Shown here piece after piece: positions 1 through 9,028 of a stretch of DNA of 64,000 bases. Source of the stretch: Planctomycetota bacterium. GTDB lineage: Bacteria > Planctomycetota > UBA1135 > GCA-002686595. The DNA is taken from assembly GCA_020638855.1 (NCBI GenBank), contig JACKHT010000003.1:186001-250000 (forward strand), in the 5' to 3' direction. Position 1 is the stretch's first letter, and each line of letters opens with the position of its first letter. The position numbers and the translations under genes are program-made. A model generated the notes under the pieces. The model was given only the letters and a program-made list of their open reading frames with translations. It did not search any database and was not told the origin of the DNA.

Positions 1-1431
1 AGCTACGACCCGCGTTCGCTCGCAGCCCACTGCGACCGTGTTTGGGAGGAGTCCATCCTCGCATCGCTCGAGACCTACATCGCGATTCCCAACAAGTCGC
101 CGATGTTCGATGCCCAGTGGCAAGCGCACGGCCACATGCAGCGCGCCACGGATTGGATCGCGGCCTGGTGCCGCGAGCGGCCCATCGCCGGCATGACGGT
201 CGAGATCGTGCAGCTCGAAGGCCGTACTCCCGTCATCCTGATGGAGATCCCGGGCTCAGGGCCCGACACGGTGCTGCTCTATGGCCACCTCGACAAGCAA
301 CCCGAAATGGTCGGCTGGCGCGAGGGGTTGGGGCCTTGGACGCCGGTGCGCGAAGGCGACCGCTTGTATGGCCGCGGCGGAGCCGACGATGGCTATGCCG
401 CCTACGCTTCGCTGTGCGCGATCGAAGCGTTGCAAGCCCAGGAATTGCCCCATAGCCGCTGCGTGGTGCTGATCGAAGCCTGCGAGGAGAGCGGCAGCTT
501 CGACTTGCCCTTCTATGTGGAACACCTGCGCGCGCGGATCGGCGAACCCCAGTTGGTCGTCTGCTTGGATTCGGGCGCGGGCAACTACGAGCAGTTGTGG
601 TTGACCACCTCGCTGCGGGGCAACTGGACGGCCCAGCTCAGCGTTGAGATCCTGCGCGAGGGGGTGCACTCCGGGGACGCCGGAGGGGTGGTGCCCTCGT
701 CGTTCCGGATCCTGCGCCAACTGCTCGACCGTCTCGAGGACGCCGAGACCGGCGCCTTGCGCGTGCCCTGGCTGCAGGCGGAGATTCCTGCGCAGCGCAT
801 CGAGCAAGCCCGTGCAGCCGCGGCCGTGCTGGGCAAGCAGGTCTTCGAGCGCTTCCCGTTCGTCCCCGGAGCCCATGCGGCGTCCAGCGATCCGGTCGAA
901 ACCATCCTGGCACGGACCTGGCAGCCCAGCGTCGCGGTGACGGGTGCGGAAGGGCTCCCGCCGCTCGAGAGCGCGGGCAATGTCCTGCGGCCCAAGACCA
1001 CGGTCAAACTCTCGTTGCGCTTCCCTCCCACGATCGATCCGGGCCCCGCCACCCAGGCGCTGCGCGAACTCTTGACCCACAATCCGCCCTATGGGGCCCG
1101 GGTGACCCTAGACCACGCCCAAGGGGCCGCCGGCTGGCACGCGCCGCCGCTCGAACCCTGGTTGGAAAGGGCCATCGACCAAGCTTCGCGCGACCACTAT
1201 GGCAAGCCCGCGATGCAGATGGGTGAGGGCGCCACCATTCCGTTCATGGGGATGCTCGGGGCCGCGTTCCCGAAGGCCCAATTCGTGATCACGGGCGTGC
1301 TCGGACCCGAAAGCAATGCCCACGGGCCCAACGAGTTCTTGCACGTGCCCTTCGCCAAGCGCTTGACCGCCTGCATGGCCCAGGTGCTTGCCGAGCAATT
1401 CCGCCAAAGCGGGGCCCCGGCTTCCGGGTGA
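1..1431 (+). CDS. M20 family metallopeptidase (5' truncated by window edge)
   Basis: The frame is open from base 1, so the start codon lies upstream of the window; the internal ATG at 103 is too far into the domain to be the start. The M20 zinc-peptidase fold is shown by the metal-binding GHLDKQP segment (about 283-303), then GRGGADDGYAA (370-402) with the second metal ligand, and ACEESGS (478-498) with the paired catalytic and metal-binding glutamates. The dimerisation-domain segment HSGDAGGVVPSS follows at about 667-702. Near the C-terminus GATIPFMG and the NAHGPNEF histidine complete the site. Members are di- or aminopeptidases or acylases that hydrolyse small peptide-like amides; the substrate cannot be read from sequence. 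It precedes the tRNA on the same strand. Confidence 0.9.
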   Translation, partial: SYDPRSLAAHCDRVWEESILASLETYIAIPNKSPMFDAQWQAHGHMQRATDWIAAWCRERPIAGMTVEIVQLEGRTPVILMEIPGSGPDTVLLYGHLDKQPEMVGWREGLGPWTPVREGDRLYGRGGADDGYAAYASLCAIEALQAQELPHSRCVVLIEACEESGSFDLPFYVEHLRARIGEPQLVVCLDSGAGNYEQLWLTTSLRGNWTAQLSVEILREGVHSGDAGGVVPSSFRILRQLLDRLEDAETGALRVPWLQAEIPAQRIEQARAAAAVLGKQVFERFPFVPGAHAASSDPVETILARTWQPSVAVTGAEGLPPLESAGNVLRPKTTVKLSLRFPPTIDPGPATQALRELLTHNPPYGARVTLDHAQGAAGWHAPPLEPWLERAIDQASRDHYGKPAMQMGEGATIPFMGMLGAAFPKAQFVITGVLGPESNAHGPNEFLHVPFAKRLTACMAQVLAEQFRQSGAPASG

Positions 1432-1462
1432 GAATGGGCTGGGGTACACTGCCGCCGCGCCA

Positions 1463-1539
1463 GGGCCCTTAGCTCAGTTGGTTAGAGCAGTCGACTCATA
1501 ATCGATTGGTCCGGAGTTCGAGTCTCCGAGGGCCCACCA
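1463..1539 (+). tRNA. tRNA with CAU anticodon, probably tRNA-Ile2 (else tRNA-Met)
   Basis: A complete cloverleaf can be drawn. The acceptor GGGCCCU (1463-1469) pairs with AGGGCCC (1529-1535). The anticodon stem GTCGA/TCGAT encloses CTCATAA with CAT at 34-36. The T arm is CGGAG/CTCCG around TTCGAGT, and ACCA is encoded at 1536-1539. The D-arm and anticodon-arm pattern resembles the minor isoleucine tRNA, whose C34 is changed to lysidine by TilS, more than elongator tRNA-Met, but sequence alone does not settle it. A -10-like TACACT lies at 1445-1450 without a convincing -35. Confidence 0.93.
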
Positions 1540-1598
1540 ACCATGCGCCCCTGGTGGGGGGCTTTGCCGTGACGGCAGGCGGAACCGCTCCATGCAAA

Positions 1599-1624
1599 GC
1601 AGGGCCGCCCTTGGGCGGCCCTGC
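1599..1624. terminator. Strong hairpin between tRNA and convergent gene
   Basis: GCAGGGCCGCCC and its exact complement form a 12-bp stem with a 2-nt loop (or 11 bp with 4 nt). It sits between the plus-strand tRNA and the 3' end of the minus-strand coiled-coil gene, so it could terminate both. No T-run follows on either side, so an intrinsic terminator in the strict sense is not shown. Confidence 0.5.
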
Positions 1625-1673
1625 TTGCGATTCCCAGGCAGGCCTGGGCCTGCTGCGCGAGGGTGCGGTGCGG

Positions 1674-4600
1674 CTACAGCTTGACGCCGTACTTCTTGGC
1701 GTGCTGGCGCTTGGCTTTCTCCACCCACTTTTCGCGCTGGATGCGGTCGACCGGGACTTCGATCTTGGCCGCCAGCAGCTCGAGCTTGCGCGGGGTGTCC
1801 ACCTGGGCGAGCTTCTTGAAGGTCGCGATGCCCACGTCGGCCAGCAATTGCGCGTAGGCCGGGCCGATGCCACTGATGGCCTTGAGGTCGTCGGGCGGCA
1901 GGGTGGCTTTGCTGGTGCGGGCCTTTGCCTTCGGTTTGGCGGACGACTTGGTGGTCGCTGCGGGAGTTTTTGCCGCGGACGCTTTGGGAGGCGTCAGCGT
2001 TCGGGTGGGCTCAGGCTTGGCGGCCTCCTCGGTAGGTGCCGGGGCGGCCTGTTTGGGCGCTGGGGCGGGCTTGGGCGCGACTCCGAGCGACTTCTCCAAG
2101 CGCCGGATGGCGCCTTCTTTGAGCCGGATTTCTTTGGCCGCTTCGCGATTCTGGCGCGTGAGGTCCTGGATCTTGAGTTCGTATCCGGTCAATTGGGTTT
2201 GCGCGGACTTGAGCTTCTGTTCGATCTGATGCTGCTTGAGCTGACCGCTTCGGTGTTGGGTGGCGAGGGCGGAAACCTGCGAGCGCAGGTTGGCCATCTC
2301 CTCCTTCTGCTCCTGGGCTTGCGCCTTCAGGATTTCGATGCGCTCGTCGCGGGTTTCGGTGGCCTGGGTCACCTTCTGCAGATCCCGCTTGGTCGCGGTA
2401 AGCTCCTTCGAGGTCTCGCGTAGCTCCTGGTCGCGCGTTTGCAGGTTCTCTTTCTGCTTCTGGACTTCGGCTTGGACCTTGTCGAGGTCGGCGGCAAGCT
2501 TGTGGCGTTGGTCCTCCAGTTCCTTGATGGCTTTCTCCTTCTCGGCCAATTGGGCGGGCAGCGGCTCCAAGCTGGCGATCTGGCGTAGCAGCTGCTTGCG
2601 CTGGGATTCGGTCTGCTGTTCGACTTCTTCCAGTTCCTGCTTGGCGACCTCGAGATCGCTGGTCGTGCGCTCGATGCGGTCCGGCAGGCTCGACAGGTGC
2701 GAAACCTGGGTGCGCATGGCGTCGATCTCGGTTTGCAGTCGTTGCACTTGGGACTCGCGTTCGCGCAGCAGCGCCGGCATCGGTTCCAACTCGAGCACCC
2801 GGTCGCGTAGGGTTTGGATTTCGGCTTTGGTGCTGCGTCCCTGTTCGGACAGTTGCTGGGTCAGCATGCGCACCTCGGCTTCGCGCTCGGCCAGTTGCAG
2901 TTGCTTGGGCTCCAATTCTTGAACGCGCTTCTGCAGCCCGCTGATTTCGCGGCGAGTGGACTCGCTCATGCTCTTGAGCTCGGCTTTGGCGGCCTTCCAC
3001 TGGGTTTCGGTCGAGACCAACTTGGCTTCGATGGGGGACAGGCGTTTGACCTGGGCGCGCAGGCTTTGGATCTCGGTGGACGAGGCGGCTTTGAGTTTGG
3101 TGAGCTCGCTGCGCACCAAATCCAGCTCTTGCTCGCGCACTTTGAGCCGCTCGGGCAGCGGCGTGAGCTGGGTCAACCGGCTTTGCATGGCGGCCATTTC
3201 TTGGGCCAGCTCTTCTTGGGTGCGGTCGAGGCTCGAGCGCATTTGCTGGACCATGGCCTCGGCTTTGACCAGCTTTTGCTCGAGCGGCAGCATTTCTTGG
3301 ATGCGGGCCTCGAGCGACCGAACGGTCTGATGGCGTTCGGCGGTGAGCTCTTCGTGACGCTCGCTCAGCTCGGCCAACTGCGCTTCGGCTTCGGCGCACT
3401 GGGTTTCGAACGGAACGAGTTCTTGGATGCGCGCTTCCAACTGGGCTTGCGTCTCGCCGCTCGTCTGTTGCAGGGTTTCGAAGCGGTTGTGCAAGGCTTC
3501 GAGGGCCTCGGCCTTTTCGCGGGCCTGGGTCTCCCAGGGTTGCAGTTGCTCGATGCGTTGCTCGAGGCGTGCCACGGTCTTGGCCCGCTCGGAAACCAAC
3601 GCTTCGTGTTCGCTGCGCAGATCTTGGAGTTGGGCGGCGAGTCGCGAGCTTTCCTTTTGGAACGGAGCCAGCTCTGCGATGCGCTCTTCCAAGCTTCCCA
3701 CGGCGCTCCCGCTGTCCGCCACCAGGGCGTCGTGGCGTTTGCGCAATTCGGCCAATTCGGCAGTCAATTCGGCCGCTTGTCGCTCGAAGGGCGCGAGGAA
3801 TTCGACCCGCTCGGCCAAGGACGTCACGGTCGTGTGCCGTTCCGCTTGCAGTTCTTCGAAGGACTCGCGCAACAGGTCGAGATCCTTCGCCAGTTCCTCG
3901 CTCTGGGCGGGGAAGGGCGCGAGCTCTTCGATGCGTTGCTCGAGGTTGCCCACCGTTTCGGTGTGTTCGCTCAAGAGTTGGTCGTACTGCTCCTGGACGA
4001 TCGCCAAGCGCTCCGCATCCTCGCGGCACTGCTGTTCGTAGGGCGACAACTCTTCGACTTTCTGCTCCAAGCGCGTGACGGTCTCGGTGCGCTCGGCGAG
4101 CAGCCGGTCGTAGCGGTCCTGGAGGTCGCTGAGGCGCGCGCTGGAATCCTTGGCCTGGGCTTCGTAGGGCGTGAGGTATTCGAGCTTGGACTTCAGGGTC
4201 GAGACGGTGGCTTCGCGCTCCTCGACCAGAGCTTGGTGTTCCTGGGTCAACCGAGTCAGCCGCTGGCTACGGTCGGCAAGCAGCTCGGGCATCGGCCGTA
4301 GGCTGCGCATGCGCTCGTGGAACCAAGTGGTTTGGGTTTGCGAACGGTCGAACAGCAATTGGTGTTCGCGGCGTAGCTGGGCCAGTTCGGCGGTGCGCTG
4401 GTCGAGCTCGAGGGGCAAGCTGCTGAGCGAGTTCAGCTGCTTTTCTTTCTCGGCCAAGCGTGCGATTTCTTCGTTCTGCTTCTCGATTTCGGCGCGGGCT
4501 TCATCCAGGCGCAACTCGAGGTCTTCGCGTTCGCGGGTCAGTTCGCGGAAGACGTTGGACTTGCGCTTCGATTCGCCGCCCGCGGCTTCGATTTGGCTTT

Positions 4601-4943
4601 GCAGTTCGCGCAATTTCTTGCGCAGGTCTTCGGCAATCGATTCGCGCTGCTGCAGCCCGGACTCCATCTGCTGCTTGAGCGAGGCGTTTTCGCGCAGGCT
4701 CTGTTGCAATTCGTCGATCTTGGAAGCCTGGCTCTCAAAGGTGGCCTTGATCTTGCGAACTTCGATGTTGTTCTGGTTGAGCGCAGCGACCGCTGCCTCG
4801 CGGTCGGCTTCCGCCAAGCGGAACTTGCGGTCCCAGAGTTCCTGTTGCACGCGCCGAGTGCGCGCGTTGCGTTGCAATTGAAACAGGTGCCAAATGAAGC
4901 CGCCGAGCAGGGCTCCCCCCAAGATCAGGAACAATGTATCCAT
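1674..4943 (-). CDS. Membrane-anchored long coiled-coil protein with C-terminal helix-hairpin-helix domain
   Basis: A 1089-residue protein. The N-terminus is one hydrophobic helix (LFLILGGALLGGFIW), then almost the whole chain is charged heptad sequence. From about nt 4427 down to 2440 it is built of consecutive 42-residue units, each opening with an L-x-P-[aromatic/aliphatic] motif such as LSPY, LAPF, LQPW or LEPM; at least twelve are in exact register. An Ala/Pro/Lys-rich linker leads to a terminal HhH-like module (DDLKAISGIGPAYAQLL), the 'GIGP' type seen in several putative nucleic-acid or protein-binding proteins. It is likely an inner-membrane-tethered rod with a small binding head. GTG at 4949 is an alternative start. 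No enzyme motif is visible, and its function is unknown. Confidence 0.9.
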   Translation of the reverse strand: MDTLFLILGGALLGGFIWHLFQLQRNARTRRVQQELWDRKFRLAEADREAAVAALNQNNIEVRKIKATFESQASKIDELQQSLRENASLKQQMESGLQQRESIAEDLRKKLRELQSQIEAAGGESKRKSNVFRELTREREDLELRLDEARAEIEKQNEEIARLAEKEKQLNSLSSLPLELDQRTAELAQLRREHQLLFDRSQTQTTWFHERMRSLRPMPELLADRSQRLTRLTQEHQALVEEREATVSTLKSKLEYLTPYEAQAKDSSARLSDLQDRYDRLLAERTETVTRLEQKVEELSPYEQQCREDAERLAIVQEQYDQLLSEHTETVGNLEQRIEELAPFPAQSEELAKDLDLLRESFEELQAERHTTVTSLAERVEFLAPFERQAAELTAELAELRKRHDALVADSGSAVGSLEERIAELAPFQKESSRLAAQLQDLRSEHEALVSERAKTVARLEQRIEQLQPWETQAREKAEALEALHNRFETLQQTSGETQAQLEARIQELVPFETQCAEAEAQLAELSERHEELTAERHQTVRSLEARIQEMLPLEQKLVKAEAMVQQMRSSLDRTQEELAQEMAAMQSRLTQLTPLPERLKVREQELDLVRSELTKLKAASSTEIQSLRAQVKRLSPIEAKLVSTETQWKAAKAELKSMSESTRREISGLQKRVQELEPKQLQLAEREAEVRMLTQQLSEQGRSTKAEIQTLRDRVLELEPMPALLRERESQVQRLQTEIDAMRTQVSHLSSLPDRIERTTSDLEVAKQELEEVEQQTESQRKQLLRQIASLEPLPAQLAEKEKAIKELEDQRHKLAADLDKVQAEVQKQKENLQTRDQELRETSKELTATKRDLQKVTQATETRDERIEILKAQAQEQKEEMANLRSQVSALATQHRSGQLKQHQIEQKLKSAQTQLTGYELKIQDLTRQNREAAKEIRLKEGAIRRLEKSLGVAPKPAPAPKQAAPAPTEEAAKPEPTRTLTPPKASAAKTPAATTKSSAKPKAKARTSKATLPPDDLKAISGIGPAYAQLLADVGIATFKKLAQVDTPRKLELLAAKIEVPVDRIQREKWVEKAKRQHAKKYGVKL

Positions 4944-5210
4944 AGTCACTCTGCCGGATTGTGGGGGAATCCTGGATTGGAGTGCGATTCGGACCCCCCC
5001 GACCGATGCACGATCCTACCGAACCACCACGCCGGAATCCCGCCTTGTGCGTGGCCGTTGCGCGGAATGTGGGAATCTCGGCCACCCCACGTTGGCCTGG
5101 GCCGCCCTGGGACGCTGCAGCGCGGTGGCAGCGCGGTAGCTGAGTGGGGGCAGAGTGGGGGCAGAGTGTGGCTCGGGAATACGCTACGATCGAGGGACCC
5201 CCGCTGGGTG
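4943..5210. promoter_or_regulatory. Divergent intergenic region with short G-rich repeats
   Basis: This 270-bp gap separates the minus-strand coiled-coil gene from the plus-strand DUF1499-HrpB pair and must hold both promoters. Near the right side, GGCAGCGCGGT is repeated, followed by GAGTGGGGGCA twice (about 5120-5168). No clear -35/-10 pair could be assigned. Confidence 0.35.
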
Positions 5211-5702
5211 ATGACCCTTCCGCCCCCCCTCGTGCGCAAAACCCTCTTGATCCTGACGGCCGGCGTGGCCATCGTTTGGGCCTTGCTGGTCGTGCTGTCG
5301 CAGCGTCCGGGCGAGGTCGGGCTCGTGCATGGGGCCTTGCAGGGCTGCGAGGATCCCGATCGGGCCATCGGAAGCCAGATCGCAGCGGCGGATGCCCGCG
5401 TCGATCCGTTGTACGTGGGGCCGGACTTGGACCGGGCATGGGCCCAACTCGAAGCGTTGATCGAGCGCGGCGGCCCGATGCAGCTGCGGGCTGCGGACCA
5501 CGATTGGATGGCGCTCACGTGGCGCAGCATGCCATGGGGCATCACCGACGACATCGAGGTCCTTCGATTGCAAGGAGCTGGCATCCTGCATGTGCGCAGC
5601 GCGAGCCGCTTGGGTGCGTTGGGCTTCGGGACCCACCGCACGGCGTTGGAGCACCTGCGCAACCAATTGTCCCAAGCCATGGCGGAAACCGATGGCCCTT
5701 GA
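5211..5702 (+). CDS. DUF1499 domain protein, single N-terminal membrane helix
   Basis: A 163-residue protein beginning with a hydrophobic helix (LLILTAGVAIVWALLVVL), then a DUF1499 domain. The family signature is clear near the C-terminus: ILHVRSASRLGALGFG followed by HRTALEHLRNQL corresponds to the 'vRSaSRvG..D.G.Nr.R.e.lr' block of DUF1499 proteins. A conserved-type Cys (GCEDPD) lies after the helix. DUF1499 has no established biochemical role. The ATG at 5211 was chosen because it directly precedes the hydrophobic helix. Its stop overlaps the start of the helicase gene by 11 nt, so the two are probably translationally coupled. Confidence 0.82.
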   Translation: MTLPPPLVRKTLLILTAGVAIVWALLVVLSQRPGEVGLVHGALQGCEDPDRAIGSQIAAADARVDPLYVGPDLDRAWAQLEALIERGGPMQLRAADHDWMALTWRSMPWGITDDIEVLRLQGAGILHVRSASRLGALGFGTHRTALEHLRNQLSQAMAETDGP

Positions 5703-8172
5703 CCCCCTGCCGGTGGACCGGCTGCTGCCCCAGATCCTGGAGCAGCTGGGCCATCACCGCAATCTGGTCTTGGAGGCCCCAACGGGGGCGGGCAAGACCA
5801 CGCGGGTTCCTCCCGCGTTGCTGGGTTTGGCTGCCGGGCAGGTGATTCTGGTCGAGCCGCGCCGCTTGGCCGTGCGCGCGGCGGCCCGCCGGATGGCAGG
5901 GGAAGCCGGGTGCCAAGTGGGCGAGCAGGTCGGCTACGTCGTGCGCATGGACTCCCGCGTAAGCCCGAAGACCCGGTTGGTGGTCATGACCCCGGGGGTG
6001 TTGCTGCGGCGCCTGTTGCAGGATCCGTTTTTGGAAGGCGTGAGCACCCTCGTCTTCGACGAATTCCACGAGCGCGGACTCGATTCGGACTTGGCGTTGT
6101 GCGTGGCGCGCAAGGTGCAACGCGAAGTTCGTCCTGATTTGCGGCTGGTGTTGATGTCGGCCACGCTCGATGGTTCGTCGCTGGCTGCCTGGCTGGGCGA
6201 TGCGGCCCGGCTGGTTTCGGAAGGCCGCTCGTTCCCGGTGGAAGTGCACTACCAAGCGCTCGATCGCCATGCGCGCCTCGAAGACGCGGTGACCGAGGGG
6301 GTCCTGCGGATGCACGATCAGATCCAAGGCAATGTGCTCGTGTTCCTGCCGGGGGTGGGGGAAATTCGCCGAGCCGAAACCGCGCTGGCGGACAAGGCCC
6401 GACGGCGCGATGTCGAGGTGCTGACCCTGTACGGGGAAATGAAACCCGAGGACCAAGACCGGGCGCTGCAGCCGGGGACCCGCCGTCGCTGGATCTTGGC
6501 TACCAACGTGGCCGAGTCCTCGGTCACCGTGCATGGGGTCGAAGCGGTGGTTGATTCGGGTTGGCAGCGACGCATGGAGCAAAACGCGCAAACCGGGCTC
6601 GACCACCTGGTGTTGGCGCGCATTTCGCAGGCTTCGGCCGACCAACGCACGGGCCGTGCCGGGCGCACCGCACCCGGCCGGTGTTTGCGGCTTTGGGGCG
6701 CCCACGAACAGGTGGCGCTCTTGGCCCACGAGCCGGCCGAGGTGGCCCGCGTGGATCCTGCAGGGGCCCTGTTGTGGCTCTTGGCCTTCGGGGAACGGGA
6801 TCCCGAAGCGTTTCCCTGGCTGCAGCCCCCTCCGCCGCAAGCTTTGGCCGCCGGGATGCAACTCCTCGAACGACTCGGCGCTTGGCAGCCGGGCCGCGGG
6901 ATCACCGCCCTGGGGCGGGCCATGGGGGACTTGCCGCTGCATCCGCGGCTCGCTCGCCTGCTGCTCGCTGGAGTCGAGTTCGGAGTCCCCGACCGCGCCG
7001 CGCTGGCGGCCATGCTGTGCAGCGAACGGTGGCCGTTGGAGGGCATGGCAGAGGCTTCGGAGCACCATTCTGACTCCGATTTGCTGGACGCCGTCGAAGC
7101 GTTGGAGGGGCTGCGCGATCGGGGCACCCTGCACGCGGGTACCCGGACCCTGCGCGCGGGACCGGCCCGGAATCTGTTGCAGCTCGCCGGGCGGCTTGTG
7201 CAGGTGCTGCCCCAACGATCCAACCAGACCGCCCCCAAGGACCGCGATGAGGCCCTGTTGCGGGCGATCGCGGTGGCTTTCCGCGATCGGCTGGCCCGGC
7301 GCCGCGAGAACGATCCGACGCGCGCCCTGATGGCCGGGGGCCGCGGGGTGCGCATCGCGCCCCAGAGCTCGGTCCATGACGCTCGCTTGTTCGTGTGCGT
7401 CGAAGTCGTCCAAGGGCGTGGCGACGCCTCGGCGCGCGTTCTGTCCCGGGTGGAACCCGAGTGGTTGGGAGCGGAGGCGGAGACGGAACAGGAGATCGTG
7501 CGCTTTGACCCCGATCGCCAAGCGGTGGCCGCCTTTCGCGTGCGCTATCTGGACGACCTGTCTTTGGAGGAAAAGCCGATCCCTCCGACCGATTGGGAGG
7601 CGGTGGCGGAGTGTTTGGTGGCCGCGGCGCGCCGCGATCCGGCCCGCGCCTTGCCCCTCGATCGGCCCGAAGTCGCCTCGTTCTTGGAACGGGTGCGTTT
7701 CCTCGCCCACCATCAAAACGACGGCTCCTGGCCCAATCTCGATGAGCCGGCGCTGCTCGATCTGCTGCCCGATTTGGCCTTGGGGTGCCGCAGCTTCGAG
7801 GATCTGCGCAAGGCTCCCTGGCTCGATCACCTGCGCGGGCTTCTGTCGCACGAACAAAACCAACGCTTGGCGCGCGAGGCCCCTACGCACATCCGCTTGC
7901 CCAAGGGGCGCAATGTGGCGTTGGTGTACGACGGATCGCGGGCTCCGATCTTGGCCTCGCGCATCCAGGACTTCTTTGGCCTCAACGAGACGCCCCGCGT
8001 GGCCGGCGGGAAAGTCCCCGTGCTCTTGCACCTCTTGGCGCCCAACGGCCGACCCCAGCAGGTGACCGACGACTTGGCGAGCTTCTGGGGCAATACCTAC
8101 GAACTGGTGCGCCGCGAACTGCGCCGGCGGTATCCCAAGCACGCTTGGCCGGAAGACCCGCGCCAGGGCTGA
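5692..8172 (+). CDS. hrpB: ATP-dependent RNA helicase HrpB
   Basis: An 826-residue DExH-box helicase of the usual HrpB length. Visible motifs, in order: Walker A APTGAGKT (residues 29-36), motif Ia VEPRRLA, motif II DEFHERG (123-129), motif III MSATLD, motif V ATNVAESSVTV and motif VI QRTGRAGR. An HA2-type region and the HrpB-specific C-terminal region follow, ending near LRRRYPKHAWPEDP as in the family. The start is the ATG inside the end of the DUF1499 gene. HrpB proteins are thought to unwind or remodel RNA; their exact targets are poorly known in most bacteria. Confidence 0.95.
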   Translation: MALDPLPVDRLLPQILEQLGHHRNLVLEAPTGAGKTTRVPPALLGLAAGQVILVEPRRLAVRAAARRMAGEAGCQVGEQVGYVVRMDSRVSPKTRLVVMTPGVLLRRLLQDPFLEGVSTLVFDEFHERGLDSDLALCVARKVQREVRPDLRLVLMSATLDGSSLAAWLGDAARLVSEGRSFPVEVHYQALDRHARLEDAVTEGVLRMHDQIQGNVLVFLPGVGEIRRAETALADKARRRDVEVLTLYGEMKPEDQDRALQPGTRRRWILATNVAESSVTVHGVEAVVDSGWQRRMEQNAQTGLDHLVLARISQASADQRTGRAGRTAPGRCLRLWGAHEQVALLAHEPAEVARVDPAGALLWLLAFGERDPEAFPWLQPPPPQALAAGMQLLERLGAWQPGRGITALGRAMGDLPLHPRLARLLLAGVEFGVPDRAALAAMLCSERWPLEGMAEASEHHSDSDLLDAVEALEGLRDRGTLHAGTRTLRAGPARNLLQLAGRLVQVLPQRSNQTAPKDRDEALLRAIAVAFRDRLARRRENDPTRALMAGGRGVRIAPQSSVHDARLFVCVEVVQGRGDASARVLSRVEPEWLGAEAETEQEIVRFDPDRQAVAAFRVRYLDDLSLEEKPIPPTDWEAVAECLVAAARRDPARALPLDRPEVASFLERVRFLAHHQNDGSWPNLDEPALLDLLPDLALGCRSFEDLRKAPWLDHLRGLLSHEQNQRLAREAPTHIRLPKGRNVALVYDGSRAPILASRIQDFFGLNETPRVAGGKVPVLLHLLAPNGRPQQVTDDLASFWGNTYELVRRELRRRYPKHAWPEDPRQG

Positions 8173-8376
8173 ACGTTCACTTGGGCAACGATCGGTAGCC
8201 TGCTAGCAGGCTGGGCCCGTGCGCTCGGCCGGAAGCCCGTTTTCGGATAGGGCATCCTGAGTTGGGCTTCTCGAAGTGAGCTCGCCCAGGATCCCAATGA
8301 GCCACGCGCGCCTCTCGCTGGGCGAAATTCGACCCGCTCGCGTGGGGCGGGGTAGGTTTCGGGACCTGGAAGATCC

Positions 8377-8952
8377 ATGCCCATGAACCTCCCCGCTTGC
8401 CTCATTCTGCTCCTGGCCCTGTCCAGTACCGCCTGCCAATCGGCGCAGCAGCGGTTGGCCATCGAATGGCGTTTCGACAGCGCCCGGGCCCAGGAGGACC
8501 TCTACGAGGATGCCGACCCCCTTGATGGAGCGGCCCTGTCGGTTCATTCCCTGCCGATCCAAGGCGCGGACCACAAACTGGGCTGGGAATTGGGTTTGGG
8601 CGAGGGGAAAGAAATGTTTGCCTTCACAAATGGCACCTACACCCTGCGCCAAAGGCAGGCTTGGCTGGGACTGCGCTACACCTTCCTCGACGGCCATTGG
8701 CGTCCGTACCTGGGCGCCGGGGCGCAGTACACCCGGCACGACATCCTGCTCGACTACCTGGGCAACGGGATGGAAAAGCGCGCTGATGACTTCGGACCGT
8801 ACCTCGAAGCGGGCTTGTTGGTGCGCATCTCCAAGGAGTGGCATGCGGTCTTGGGATATCGCGAGACCTTTGGGATGCAAGCCCAGGTCGACGCCGCCGA
8901 TTTGGATCTCGATACGGCCCAGACCTTTGTGGGCGTGGGCTTCAGCTTCTAA
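8377..8952 (+). CDS. Lipoprotein with outer-membrane beta-barrel-like domain
   Basis: A 191-residue exported protein. The N-terminus is a lipoprotein signal (LPACLILLLALSSTAC) with Cys20 in a lipobox-like SSTAC. The rest alternates polar and aromatic residues in strand-like segments (RQAWLGLRYTF, HWRPYLGAGAQYT, FGPYLEAGLLVRI, TFVGVGFSF), ending in Phe as outer-membrane barrels often do. It resembles OmpW/opacity-type eight-stranded barrel proteins but could not be assigned to a named family. An alternative start is the ATG at 8383. Its stop codon lies in a 13-bp tandem repeat. Role unknown. Confidence 0.75.
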   Translation: MPMNLPACLILLLALSSTACQSAQQRLAIEWRFDSARAQEDLYEDADPLDGAALSVHSLPIQGADHKLGWELGLGEGKEMFAFTNGTYTLRQRQAWLGLRYTFLDGHWRPYLGAGAQYTRHDILLDYLGNGMEKRADDFGPYLEAGLLVRISKEWHAVLGYRETFGMQAQVDAADLDLDTAQTFVGVGFSF

Positions 8953-8984
8953 GTCGATCTCCTAAGTCGACCTTCTAAGTCCAT
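8946..8984 (+). repeat. Three 13-bp direct repeats putting TAA in all three frames
   Basis: Units CTTCTAAGTCGAT, CTCCTAAGTCGAC and CTTCTAAGTCCAT run head to tail from 8946. The first TAA is the stop of the lipoprotein gene. Because the period is 13, the next two TAAs fall in the other two frames. Confidence 0.85.
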
Positions 8985-9028
8985 TCGGGAACATTGAGGC
9001 CGGGCTGGTCATCACCTAGGCTAAGCCC

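Noticed and set aside
1463..1539. Initiator tRNA-Met
   Set aside because: The acceptor begins with a paired G1-C72 and the anticodon stem lacks the three consecutive G-C pairs of initiators.
2011..4301. Long open frames on both strands over the coiled-coil gene (one of 672 codons)
   Set aside because: They are by-products of the regular, GC-rich repeat codons of the real gene; their products are Arg/Pro/His-rich or Gly/Leu/Phe-rich without any domain.
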